Below, piece after piece: positions 43,704 through 51,430 of a DNA stretch of 64,000 nt. The position numbers and the translations under genes were made by a program. Below the pieces are notes generated by a model that was not told the DNA's origin, made no database searches, and saw only the letters and a program-made list of their open reading frames with translations. This stretch comes from Microbacterium thalassium (GTDB lineage: Bacteria; Actinomycetota; Actinomycetes; Actinomycetales; Microbacteriaceae), in NCBI RefSeq assembly GCF_014208045.1, contig NZ_JACHML010000001.1, positions 806,001 to 870,000 of the forward strand, written 5' to 3'. Position 1 is the stretch's first letter; every line of letters begins with the position of its first letter.

Positions 43704-44534
43704 TCAGCGGATCGAGCGGGAGCCGTGCACCTCGACTCCCGCCTTCGTTCCCCCGTCGATCAGGACGTCGGTCCCGGTGATGTAGCCCGCCTTGTCGGAC
43801 GCGAGGAAGGCCAGCAGCTCAGCGACCTCTTCCGGCTTCCCGTATCGCCGGAGCGCCGCCACCCTGAGCAGATTGCCCGAGCCGCTCTTCTCCTCGAGTC
43901 TGCCCATCGTCGTGTCGAACGTGCCGGGCGAGACCGAGACGATGCGAGCACCCTTCGCGCCGAACGCTTCGGCCATGCGCCGTGTGTACCAGACGACGAA
44001 CGCCTTCGAGAACGAGTACGCGATGCCGGCGCGCTGGCCGCGGAACAGGCCCGCCCGCCTGGTCAGCACGGTCACGAGCCTCTCGGGGTCGCGGAGCGCC
44101 GTGGCGAAGGAACGCGTCGGCACCAGCAGTCCCGGCACGAGGTGCGCGGCGACTGACGCGACGTTCACGAGCGCGAAGCCGTCCGTCGCAGCGGCGAGGG
44201 CCGCCTCGGTGACGTTGATGGTGCCGAGCGCGTTGACGCGCACGATGAACGCGGGGTCGCCCATCTGAGGGCTGACGCCGGCGGTGTGGACGACCGCGCG
44301 CAGCGGACCCGCGCTCTGAGCCACGGCGACGGCGGCGTCGACGGACGCGCGGTCGGTGATGTCCGCGGTGATGGTCTGGACCGGGATGCCGGACGCGGCG
44401 AGGTCGGCGGCCGCGGCATCCAGACCCGCCTGAGCGATGTCGGTGAGCACGACAGCGTGGTCGTGGCCCATGATTCGGGCGGTCGCGAGGCCCATGCCGC
44501 CGGCGCCGCCGGTGATGAGGACGGTGGGTGTCAC
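43704..44534 (-). CDS. Short-chain dehydrogenase/reductase
   Basis: A 276-residue classical SDR. The cofactor motif is [20 protein letters not shown], the structural NAG motif is replaced by VHTAGVSP, and the catalytic pair is in [27 protein letters not shown] closes the fold. A loop of about 30 extra residues lies between LVPGLL and the YSFSK motif, longer than usual. It is convergent with iolH and downstream of, but separated by a terminator from, the IolT-like porter. The substrate is unknown; a polyol or hydroxy-steroid-like alcohol is possible. Confidence 0.85.
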   Translation of the reverse strand: MTPTVLITGGAGGMGLATARIMGHDHAVVLTDIAQAGLDAAAADLAASGIPVQTITADITDRASVDAAVAVAQSAGPLRAVVHTAGVSPQMGDPAFIVRVNALGTINVTEAALAAATDGFALVNVASVAAHLVPGLLVPTRSFATALRDPERLVTVLTRRAGLFRGQRAGIAYSFSKAFVVWYTRRMAEAFGAKGARIVSVSPGTFDTTMGRLEEKSGSGNLLRVAALRRYGKPEEVAELLAFLASDKAGYITGTDVLIDGGTKAGVEVHGSRSIR

Positions 44535-44571
44535 GCGGCCCAGTCTCGCGCGGGCTCCGGAGCGCGGGAAC

Positions 44572-44609
44572 GACGAAGGTCCCGTCGCCGAGACGACGGG
44601 ACCTTCGTC
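44572..44609 (-). terminator. Terminator after the sugar porter gene
   Basis: GACGAAGGTCCCGTCG (44572-44587) pairs perfectly over 16 bp with 44594-44609 around a 6-base loop, ten bases past the porter's stop. Confidence 0.85.
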
Positions 44610-44618
44610 TCGATGACG

Positions 44619-46058
44619 TCAGTGCGTGAGGCGCTCGTGACGCGGCATGGTGCGGATCGCCTGCGTGCGGAAGTCCTCTTCGAGTGTCTCGAGCGTCCGG
44701 CCCTTGGTCTCGGGGACGGCACGCCACACGAAGAGCAGCGACACCACGTTCACCGCGGCGAACAGCAGGAACGTCGGGGTCGACCCGAAGGCCTCGACGA
44801 TGATCGGGAAGACGAACGAGATCGCGGCGTTGACGGTCCACAGGACGAAGACGGCCATGCCCATCGCGAGCCCACGGATGGCGAGCGGGAAGATCTCGCT
44901 GAGCAGCAGCCACACGCACGTGCCGATGAACGCCTGAACGAACGCGACGAAGATCATCATGCCGGCGAGGATCGTGTAGCTCGTGGCATCCGACTCGGGG
45001 AGCGTGAACAGGAACGCGAGCAGCAGCTGCGAGCCGACGACGCCGCCGAACCCGATCATCAGCATCACCCGGCGCGGCACGAAGCCGAGCAGCCAGATGC
45101 CGAGGATGGTCATCGTGACGCTCGTGACGCCGACGCCGATGGTGGCGATGAGGGCGGCCTGGTCGCCGAGTCCCGACCGGGTGAGGATGCTCGGGGCGTA
45201 GTAGTTCACGGTGTTGATGCCCGTCGCCTGCTGGACGGCGGCGAGACCGAATCCGATCCACAGCAGGCGGCGCATCCAGCGGTTGTTGCGCAGCGCGAGC
45301 CACGCGTGCTTGCGGCTGTTGCCCTCGGCCTTGGCCGTCGACTCGATCTCGGCGAGCTCGGTGTCGATCTCGTCCTGCGAGCGGCTGAAGGCGAGGACCT
45401 TCCGGGCCTGGTCGACCTGCCCGCGTGCGCCGAACCAGCGCGGCGACTCGGGGAGCGCGAACATGCCGATCAGCAGCGCGATGGCCGGGATCGCGGCGAC
45501 GGCCAGCATGACGCGCCACACGTGGGCGCCGTCGATCGTGACCGCCAGCAGGGCGTTGATCGCGAAGGCGAGCATCTGGCCGGTGACGATCATGAGCTCG
45601 TTGATGGTGACCATGCGGCCGCGCTTCTCGGCCGGCGCCATCTCGGCGAGGTAGAGGGGGGCCGACACCGCGGCCGCGCCGACGCCGAAGCCGAGCAGGA
45701 TGCGCGCGCCGACCATGATCTCGACGTTCGGTGCGATCGCACACAGGATCGCTCCGACCAGGAAGATCAGCGCGCAGACGATGAGGGACCACTTGCGGCC
45801 GAGGGCATCCGCGATGCGTCCGCCCAGCAGCGCGCCGAAGGCGGCCCCGGGGAACAGGAGCGAGCTGACGACCCATGCCTCCTGCACGGCGTTCATCGCG
45901 AGGTCGTCGCGCATGTAGAGCAGCGCGCCCGAGATCACGCCGGTGTCGTAGCCGAACAGCAGTCCGCCGAGGGTCGAGATGACCGTCAGCTTGACGAGGA
46001 AGCCCTTGCGGCTCGACGCGGACGGGGTCGAGGTCGGGGGTGAGGCGGTGTGCGACAC
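44619..46058 (-). CDS. Sugar porter MFS transporter (IolT-like)
   Basis: A 479-residue, 12-helix major facilitator of the sugar porter family. Its signatures are GGLLFGYDTGVISGALLYM in helix 1, GGRIADALGRKWSL, YLAEMAPAEKRGRMVTINEL, LPESPRWFGARGQ, QQATGINTVNYYAP and the C-terminal VPETKGRTLETLEEDF. This pattern matches myo-inositol/proton symporters such as IolT. GTG 46058 follows AAAGGAG. The control region shared with the divergent tautomerase has two TGTCCGAAC-type sites, linking the porter to the inositol regulon. Confidence 0.9.
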   Translation of the reverse strand: MSHTASPPTSTPSASSRKGFLVKLTVISTLGGLLFGYDTGVISGALLYMRDDLAMNAVQEAWVVSSLLFPGAAFGALLGGRIADALGRKWSLIVCALIFLVGAILCAIAPNVEIMVGARILLGFGVGAAAVSAPLYLAEMAPAEKRGRMVTINELMIVTGQMLAFAINALLAVTIDGAHVWRVMLAVAAIPAIALLIGMFALPESPRWFGARGQVDQARKVLAFSRSQDEIDTELAEIESTAKAEGNSRKHAWLALRNNRWMRRLLWIGFGLAAVQQATGINTVNYYAPSILTRSGLGDQAALIATIGVGVTSVTMTILGIWLLGFVPRRVMLMIGFGGVVGSQLLLAFLFTLPESDATSYTILAGMMIFVAFVQAFIGTCVWLLLSEIFPLAIRGLAMGMAVFVLWTVNAAISFVFPIIVEAFGSTPTFLLFAAVNVVSLLFVWRAVPETKGRTLETLEEDFRTQAIRTMPRHERLTH

Positions 46059-46108
46059 GGGGGACGCTCCTTTGCGTGGAGGTTCGTATGGAGAGGACTG
46101 GTTCCGTA

Positions 46109-46122
46109 TATGTCCGAACATA
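46109..46122. promoter_or_regulatory. Candidate IolR-like site A, porter/tautomerase
   Basis: TATGTCCGAACATA is the best palindrome of the set (TATGT and ACATA arms). It lies 51 bp upstream of the porter start in the divergent intergenic region. Confidence 0.65.
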
Positions 46123-46162
46123 CTGTCATGCTCGTGCGGCGACTGCAAGGCAAATATGTTAG

Positions 46163-46176
46163 TATGTCCGAACAAA
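46163..46176. promoter_or_regulatory. Candidate IolR-like site B, porter/tautomerase
   Basis: TATGTCCGAACAAA differs from site A at one position and lies 54 bp downstream of it, 18 bp before the tautomerase start. Confidence 0.65.
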
Positions 46177-46193
46177 CTGTTTGGGAGGCTGCC

Positions 46194-46604
46194 ATGCCAC
46201 TCGTCCGCATCGACCACAGCGACGCCCGTGAGAACTCGACCGAGCTCGCATCCGCCGTCCACGACGCCATCGTCCACGTCTACGGAATCCCGGAGCGCGA
46301 CCGGTTCCAGGTCATCACGTCGCGTCCCGCCGCCACGATCGTCGCCGAGGACGCCGGCCTCGGGTTCGAGCGCACCGACCCGGTGATCATCCAGATCTTC
46401 ACGCAGCGCGGCCGCAGTGACGCGACCAAGCAGAAGCTCTACGCCGAGATCGCCGCGCGCCTCGAAGCCGTCGGTGTCGCCCCCGAAGACGTCTTCATCG
46501 GCTACGTCGAGAACGGCCCCCAGGACTGGAGCTTCGGGTTCGGCCGCGCGCAGTACATGACCGGCGAGCTGGCGGTTCCCGGAGCGGCCCCCGCGGAGGC
46601 CTGA
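46194..46604 (+). CDS. Tautomerase superfamily protein
   Basis: A 136-residue protein of the 4-oxalocrotonate tautomerase superfamily. Pro2, exposed after Met removal, is the catalytic base (MPLVRID). The sequence contains two beta-alpha-beta units, so it resembles the fused, longer tautomerases. YGIPERDRFQVI and VFIGYVENGPQDWSFGFGRAQY are typical of members annotated as tautomerases in sugar operons. A GGGAGG site precedes the ATG. Sharing two regulator sites with the IolT-like porter, it may speed enol/keto steps of inosose intermediates. Confidence 0.85.
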   Translation: MPLVRIDHSDARENSTELASAVHDAIVHVYGIPERDRFQVITSRPAATIVAEDAGLGFERTDPVIIQIFTQRGRSDATKQKLYAEIAARLEAVGVAPEDVFIGYVENGPQDWSFGFGRAQYMTGELAVPGAAPAEA

Positions 46605-46643
46605 CCGTCTCGAGCGGGAGTCCCTCGACGCTTCACTCCACCG

Positions 46644-47726
46644 TCACGCGTGCCGGATGAACTGCCTCGCGTCCGCGATCATCGCCGGGATGCCCTCCGC
46701 GAGCGTGGGTGCGAACGTGTCGCCCGGGCGCTCGCCGTGCAGCCACCGGGTGTACATGGCCTCGCAGAAGATCGCGGCCTTGAACAGCGCGAGCGCCTGG
46801 TACCACGCCAGGTCCGAGACATCGAGCCCGGTCCGGTCCGCGTAGCGCTCGATGAGCTCGCTTCGGTCCGGGTAGCCCGCGAGGCGCGTGACGGACGTGA
46901 GTTCGATCGGCGTCGCGGATCCGCCGGGCACCGCGTACGTGGCCGTGAAGTACCCGAGGTCGGCGAGCGGGTCGCCGAGCGTCGCCATCTCCCAGTCCAG
47001 GATGGCCGCCACGCGGGCAGGCGCGTCCGCGGCGAACATGAGATTCCCGAGCCGGTAGTCGCCGTGCACGACCGAGGGCCGTTGGGTGCGGGGAACGTGC
47101 GCTCCGAGCCAGGCGCCGACCTCGTGCAGCTCGGGCAGCGACCGCTCGGTGCTCTGGTCCCATAGGGCCGAGAATCGGCGCACCTGGCGCTCGAGGTAGC
47201 CGTCGGGGCGACCGATCGACGAGAGCTCCCCGGAGCTGACGTCGATGGCGTGCAGTTCCACGAGCGCGTCGACGGCCGCGAGAGCCGTCCGCCGCCGCTC
47301 CTCGGGTGCGTCGAGCGCCGCGGGGATGGGGTCGGTGATCACTTCGCCTTCGAGGAAGCGCATGACGTAGAAGGGAACGCCGAGGATGGCGGGGTCCTCG
47401 CACACCGACACGATCTCGGGAACCGGCACGCCCGATCGGGCGACCAGCTTCTGGATGCGCGCTTCGCGAACCATGTCGTGCGTCGACGGCGGATGCGGAG
47501 GACGCGGTCCGCGCCGCAGCACGAAGCGCTCGCCGTCCCGGACGATGAGGTAGGTCAGGTTCGCCTGTCCCTCGCCGATGCGCTGCCACGTCAGGTCTCC
47601 GCCGCCGAGTCCGTGCGCGTCGAAGTAGTGGCGCAGCGGATCGAGGACGAGCAGCGGCGCGAGCTCCAGCCCCGCGGCCTGCTCGGGCGTGTGCACGACG
47701 TCGACGCCGTCCGACGCGGTCTTCAT
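46644..47726 (-). CDS. Phosphotransferase (APH) family kinase
   Basis: A 360-residue aminoglycoside-phosphotransferase-like kinase. The nucleotide-binding N-lobe (IGEGQANLTYLIVRDGERFVLRRGP) is followed by the Brenner motif VVHGDYRLGNLMF and the DFG-equivalent ILDWEMATLGDPLADLGY. It matches the kinase part of ACAD10/ACAD11 and the LvaA-type bacterial kinases, which phosphorylate 4-hydroxyacyl-CoA. The gene overlaps the acyl-CoA dehydrogenase stop (ATGA) and is third in an SDR-dehydrogenase-kinase operon, which supports that role over antibiotic resistance. Confidence 0.82.
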   Translation of the reverse strand: MKTASDGVDVVHTPEQAAGLELAPLLVLDPLRHYFDAHGLGGGDLTWQRIGEGQANLTYLIVRDGERFVLRRGPRPPHPPSTHDMVREARIQKLVARSGVPVPEIVSVCEDPAILGVPFYVMRFLEGEVITDPIPAALDAPEERRRTALAAVDALVELHAIDVSSGELSSIGRPDGYLERQVRRFSALWDQSTERSLPELHEVGAWLGAHVPRTQRPSVVHGDYRLGNLMFAADAPARVAAILDWEMATLGDPLADLGYFTATYAVPGGSATPIELTSVTRLAGYPDRSELIERYADRTGLDVSDLAWYQALALFKAAIFCEAMYTRWLHGERPGDTFAPTLAEGIPAMIADARQFIRHA

Positions 47727-48955
47727 GCCGTCGCCTCCTGGGGGACGTCGAGCCGGTCGACGTGCGGGATGTCCATCCGCTCGACGCCCGCGCGCGCCCG
47801 CGCCGACGAAGACCGCCGCGCGATCGCCCACCGATGCGTCTCGTTCGACCCGTCGTAGATGCGGAACGGCCGCACTTCGTTGAGGTACTGCGCGAGCGGC
47901 AGGCCGTCCGAGACGCCGTCTCCGCCGGTGAGCTGGATCGCGCGGTCGATCACGCGGTACACGGCCTCGGAGCAGTGCACCTTGGCCACCGAGCTGAGTG
48001 CCGAACCCGCGCGGGCATCGGCGACCAGGAGCCCGGCGGTCTTGGTGATGATCGCGTCGGAGGTCTCCATGTCGATCACCGAGTCTGCGATGAGCGACTG
48101 CGCGATGCCGAGCTGCTTCAGCGGCGACCCGAAGAGCTCTCGGTGCGCTGCGCGGTCGAGGGCGATGTCGTGCGCGCGGCGGGCGAGGCCGAGCCACCGC
48201 ATGCAGTGGGTGAGGCGCGCGGGACCGAGACGCACCTGTGCGTAGGCGAAGCCCCGCCCCGGCTCGCCCAGCACGGCGTCGTCGGGCACGAAGCAGTCGT
48301 CGAAGTGGACGTGCGGGTGGCCGCCGTCGATCGCGCGGTCCACCGTGTGGATCGCGGCGCCGAGGGTCATCCCGGGGTTGTCGGCGTCGACCAGAAGCAT
48401 TGTGGCGCCGGCGGGCCCGGCATCCGATTCGTCGGTGCGCGCCATGACGATCGCGAAGCCCGCGCCGATCGCGCCGCTGATGAACCGCTTCTCTCCGTCG
48501 ATCCGCCATCCGCCGTCGACGCGGGTCGCGGTGGTCCGTAGGGCCTCCGGGTCGCTGCCGGCGCCGGGGTGGGGCTCGGTCATCGCGAAGCACGATCGCA
48601 TTTCGCCCGCGACCAGGGGAGCGAGGTACCGCTCCTTCTGCGCCGGCGTCGCGATGAGCTCGAGCATGTGCATGTTGCCCTCATCGGGCGCCATGCAGTT
48701 GAGCGCGCTCGGGCCGATGGGCGAGTAGCCGGCCTCCTGGAGCACGGGCGACCACTGGTCGATCGCGAGTCCGCGGCCTCCCAGCTCGACGGGTGCGTGC
48801 GGCGCGAACACGCCCGCCGCTTTGGCCTTCTCGTTCAGCTCGCGCCGGACCTGCGGATCCAGGCGCTCGCCGGGTCTCGGCTCGGCGGGGATCACCTCGG
48901 TCCGGATGAAGGCGCGCGTCGCGAGACGCAGATCCTCGAGTTCGGCGGTGTCCAT
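47723..48955 (-). CDS. Acyl-CoA dehydrogenase (ACAD10/11-like)
   Basis: A 410-residue FAD-dependent acyl-CoA dehydrogenase. CFAMTEPHPGAGSDPEALRTTA and DGEKRFISGAIGAGFAIVMARTD are the FAD-contact segments; HCMRWLGLARRAHDIALDRA and the C-terminal YDGSNETHRWAIARR follow, where an Asp stands in the usual base region, as in ACAD10/11-like enzymes. With the kinase encoded next it may convert a phosphorylated 4-hydroxyacyl-CoA by phosphate elimination and feed beta-oxidation. ATG 48955 overlaps the SDR stop by one base. Confidence 0.85.
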   Translation of the reverse strand: MDTAELEDLRLATRAFIRTEVIPAEPRPGERLDPQVRRELNEKAKAAGVFAPHAPVELGGRGLAIDQWSPVLQEAGYSPIGPSALNCMAPDEGNMHMLELIATPAQKERYLAPLVAGEMRSCFAMTEPHPGAGSDPEALRTTATRVDGGWRIDGEKRFISGAIGAGFAIVMARTDESDAGPAGATMLLVDADNPGMTLGAAIHTVDRAIDGGHPHVHFDDCFVPDDAVLGEPGRGFAYAQVRLGPARLTHCMRWLGLARRAHDIALDRAAHRELFGSPLKQLGIAQSLIADSVIDMETSDAIITKTAGLLVADARAGSALSSVAKVHCSEAVYRVIDRAIQLTGGDGVSDGLPLAQYLNEVRPFRIYDGSNETHRWAIARRSSSARARAGVERMDIPHVDRLDVPQEATA

Positions 48956-49734
48956 CAGGCCGTCCCTCCCGCGGCCAGCAGACCGCCGTCCAGCGTGAGC
49001 ACTTGGCTCGTGATCCATGAGGCATCGGCCGACGCAAGGAACGCGACTGCCGCGGCGACGTCGCCCGGTGTGCCGAGCCGCCCCAGCGGGTAGTCGGCGG
49101 CGACATCGTCTTCCTTCCCCTCGTACAGCGCCCGCGAGAAGTTCGTCTTGACGACGGCCGGCGCGACGGCGTTGACGCGGATGTCGGGGGCGAGTTCGAC
49201 GCCGAGCGTGCGGGTCAGGTGGGCGTTCGCCGCCTTGCTCACGCCGTACCAGCCGATCCCGGCGGAGGGCACCTGGCCGGTGACGGACGAGAGGATGACG
49301 ATCGAGCCGTGCCGCTCGCGGAACCCGAGCCCCGTGTGCTTCACGGCATCCTGAACCCACGCGAGCGTGGCGACGACGTTCACCTCGAGCACCTTGCGCG
49401 CGCCGTCCAGGTCGAGGTCGACGAGGGGCCCGTAGAGCGGGTTGATCCCCGCGTTGCAGACGAGGATGTCGAGGCCGCCGAACTCCGCGGCGGCGGCCTC
49501 GAGCACCGCCGCGCGGTGCTCCGGGTCATCGGCCTTGCCAGCCACGGCGATCGCGCTGCCGGCGGGCATGGTCGCGACCGCTGCGTCGAGCGACTCCTGC
49601 CGGCGGCCCGTGATAAGCACGCGGGCACCCTCGGCGACGAGCCGCTGGGCGACCGCCAGGCCGATGCCGCGGCTTCCGCCGGTGACGATCGCGTTCTTGC
49701 CGGCCATCCGGTCCGGTGAATTCGTCTCGGTCAT
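48955..49734 (-). CDS. Short-chain dehydrogenase/reductase
   Basis: A 259-residue classical SDR with cofactor motif GKNAIVTGGSRGIGLAVAQRL, structural CNAGINP, catalytic Ser in ILSSVTG and WYGVSK with the Tyr-Lys pair. LTLDGGLLAAGGTA is the C-terminal cap. It leads the minus-strand operon SDR-acyl-CoA dehydrogenase-kinase and is divergent from a TetR regulator, with a 22-bp palindrome in the gap. A 3- or 4-hydroxyacyl-CoA dehydrogenase role would suit the operon, but the sequence does not prove it. Confidence 0.88.
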   Translation of the reverse strand: MTETNSPDRMAGKNAIVTGGSRGIGLAVAQRLVAEGARVLITGRRQESLDAAVATMPAGSAIAVAGKADDPEHRAAVLEAAAAEFGGLDILVCNAGINPLYGPLVDLDLDGARKVLEVNVVATLAWVQDAVKHTGLGFRERHGSIVILSSVTGQVPSAGIGWYGVSKAANAHLTRTLGVELAPDIRVNAVAPAVVKTNFSRALYEGKEDDVAADYPLGRLGTPGDVAAAVAFLASADASWITSQVLTLDGGLLAAGGTA

Positions 49735-49760
49735 GGTGTGGGGCCCTCACATCGTTGTGC

Positions 49761-49782
49761 CGACCGAGCGCTCGTTCGGTCG
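49761..49782. promoter_or_regulatory. Palindromic TetR-type operator
   Basis: CGACCGA-N8-TCGGTCG has perfect 7-bp arms in the 97-bp gap between the divergent SDR and TetR genes. Arms of this ACCGA/TCGGT type are common for TetR repressors. Confidence 0.7.
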
Positions 49783-49831
49783 CCCTGTAGACTATGGACG
49801 ACCCTGCAGCCGAATGTCAAGGAGGCCCCGT

Positions 49832-50467
49832 GTGACGACCGCGGATGAGCCGGCCAGCGTCGAGGCCGCGCCGATCGACGACTGGCGCGACTACTCGGCA
49901 GACGCGCTGCCCCCCGAGCTCGCGGCCGCCCTCGAGTGCTTCGTCGAGAGCGGTTTCCACGGGACGACCGTCCGGGTGATCGCGGCGCGAGCCGGCCTCT
50001 CGGTGGCCGGGTACTATCACCACCACCCGTCGAAGGAGGCCACGCTCGTGGCCGTCATGCGCAGTGCGATGGCCGATCTCTATGCTCGAACGCTCGCAGC
50101 GGATGCCGAGGCGGGCGCCGATCCGGTTCGTCGCCTGACGTCCCATGTCGAGTGTCTCGTCCTCTTCCACGCGCATCGCGGCGACCTGGCGTTCATCGCA
50201 GCGAGCGAGATCCGTTCCCTCGGTCCGCAGGCGCGAGCAGAGCACATCGCCGAGCGCGACCGGCAGCAGGCGGTGCTCGAGTCGATCGTTCACGAGGGTG
50301 TTCTCCAAGGCGTCTTCAGCGTCGCGCACGAGCGGGACGCCGTCCGTGCGCTCGTGACTATGTGCACGGGTGTCTCGCAGTGGTATCGCTCCGGCGGCGG
50401 GCTCGAGGCCGAAGAGCTCGCTGCCGAGTACGTGGAGTTGGCGCGACGGATGCTCGGCGTGCGCTGA
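49832..50467 (+). CDS. TetR family regulator
   Basis: A 211-residue TetR regulator. A 30-residue acidic N-terminal extension (ADEPASVEAAPIDDWRDYSAD) precedes the HTH, ALECFVESGFHGTTVRVIAARAGLSVAGYYHHHPSKEATLVAV. The C-terminal part (LVLFHAHRGDLAFIAASEIRSLGPQA) resembles the TetR_C domain of lipid-catabolism regulators such as KstR2-type proteins. GTG 49832 has GGAGG six bases upstream. It is divergent from the SDR-dehydrogenase-kinase operon, which it probably represses through the 22-bp palindrome, with an acyl-CoA as likely inducer. Confidence 0.88.
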   Translation: MTTADEPASVEAAPIDDWRDYSADALPPELAAALECFVESGFHGTTVRVIAARAGLSVAGYYHHHPSKEATLVAVMRSAMADLYARTLAADAEAGADPVRRLTSHVECLVLFHAHRGDLAFIAASEIRSLGPQARAEHIAERDRQQAVLESIVHEGVLQGVFSVAHERDAVRALVTMCTGVSQWYRSGGGLEAEELAAEYVELARRMLGVR

Positions 50468-50515
50468 TCCGGTACGAGGGCGATGCCTCCCGGCGACGTG
50501 GCCTCCGCTGCGACG

Positions 50516-50545
50516 TTGACAAAACCGGACATTGTCCCGTTTAAT
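50516..50545 (+). promoter_or_regulatory. Promoter-operator copy 1 (SDR/ALDH operon)
   Basis: TTGACA (50516-50521) and TTTAAT (50540-50545) are 18 bp apart. The spacer is the 21-bp palindrome AAACcGGACAtTGTCCcGTTT (50522-50542). A near-identical element lies at 53583-53612. Confidence 0.85.
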
Positions 50546-50555
50546 GATCTCGCGG

Positions 50556-50571
50556 CGGACGCGGATGTCCG
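50556..50571 (+). other. 5' leader hairpin, copy 1
   Basis: CGGAC-N6-GTCCG lies in the leader at the same place as CCCGAC-N6-GTCGGG in the second copy (53620-53637). The stem bases differ but pairing is kept. Confidence 0.5.
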
Positions 50572-50605
50572 GGTTACCGCAACGACGCAGCGCTGGGAGA
50601 CGACG

Positions 50606-50644
50606 ATGTCGCAAGTCACCATCCGTGGAGCACGACAGTGGTGA
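50606..50644 (+). CDS. 12-residue leader peptide coupled to the SDR gene
   Basis: ATG 50606 with GGGAGAC upstream opens a frame of 12 codons (MSQVTIRGARQW) ending in TGA at 50642-50644. That stop overlaps the GTG start of the SDR gene as GTGA. The first residues match those of the 96-residue protein behind the second promoter copy (MSQITGTW), so this looks like a shortened remnant of the same first gene, kept as a translational starter. It is an inference from sequence only. Confidence 0.6.
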   Translation: MSQVTIRGARQW

Positions 50645-51393
50645 CCCGCACTCGTCACCCCCGCGCCGCGCTGGTGACGGGCGGAAGCCGCGGCATCGGA
50701 TACGCCATCGCCCAGAGGCTTGCCGCGGACGGCTTCGCCCTGACTCTCTGCGCCCGCGATCGCGACCGTCTGGAGTCCGCGGCGGCCGCGCTTCGCGCCG
50801 AGCATGGCGTCGAGGTCCATGTGCACGCGGCCGATCTGTCGGACCCCGAGGGCTACGTGGACATCGTCGCCGCCCATGCCGAAGCCCGCGGCTCGCTCGA
50901 TGCGCTGGTCCTGAACGCGGGGATGGGAACGGTCGGCCCGATCGCCGATGCGACGGGGGAGCGGCTCCACAAGCTGATGGTCGTCAACGCGTTCTCGGCG
51001 ATCGGCCTGTTCCGATCGGCGCTGGGGATGCTGCGTGAGACCGCCGCCCGCAACGAAGAGCACGGAGCCAAGGTCATCGCGGTCGGATCGATCCTCGGCG
51101 CGCATCCGCATGCGCAACTGGGTGCCTATGCGGCGTCGAAAGCCGCGCTGGTCTCGCTCGTCAAGACGCTCAACCTGGAGCACTCCGGGGAGGGGATCTC
51201 GTCGACGGCGATCCTCCCGGCATACGTCGCGACGGACATGACGACGTGGCTCGGCGACTCCGTGCCGCGGAACACCATGCTCAGCGCCGCCGAGATCGCG
51301 GGCGTCGCGTCGATGCTCGCTGCTCTGTCGCGTCGCGCCGTCGTCGACGAGATCGTCATCGCCCGGGCCGGCACGGACGGACGCATCCCCTAG
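50641..51393 (+). CDS. Short-chain dehydrogenase/reductase
   Basis: A 250-residue SDR. RAALVTGGSRGIGYAIAQRL is the cofactor motif, LNAGMGTVG the structural motif, with Ser in VGSILGAHPHAQLGAYAASKAALVS, which holds the Tyr-Lys pair. It lacks the usual C-terminal DGG segment and ends after VVDEIVIARAGTDGRIP. GTG 50641 is preferred over GTG 50638 because it overlaps the leader peptide stop as GTGA. It heads an operon with an aldehyde dehydrogenase and a TetR gene, under promoter copy 1, and probably oxidises an alcohol formed by the P450 system. Confidence 0.85.
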   Translation: MTRTRHPRAALVTGGSRGIGYAIAQRLAADGFALTLCARDRDRLESAAAALRAEHGVEVHVHAADLSDPEGYVDIVAAHAEARGSLDALVLNAGMGTVGPIADATGERLHKLMVVNAFSAIGLFRSALGMLRETAARNEEHGAKVIAVGSILGAHPHAQLGAYAASKAALVSLVKTLNLEHSGEGISSTAILPAYVATDMTTWLGDSVPRNTMLSAAEIAGVASMLAALSRRAVVDEIVIARAGTDGRIP

Positions 51394-51430
51394 CAGGAAC
51401 TTGATCGTGGCAGACCCCGAAGGAGCAGTC

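Noticed and set aside
46644..47726. Aminoglycoside resistance gene.
   Set aside because: The APH fold is present, but translational coupling to an acyl-CoA dehydrogenase and the ACAD10/11-like pattern favour an acyl-CoA kinase.
50606..50644. Sequencing frameshift that truncated a full copy of the 96-residue protein.
   Set aside because: After MSQVT the following bases do not match the 96-residue gene in any frame, so a deletion or divergence is more likely than a single error.
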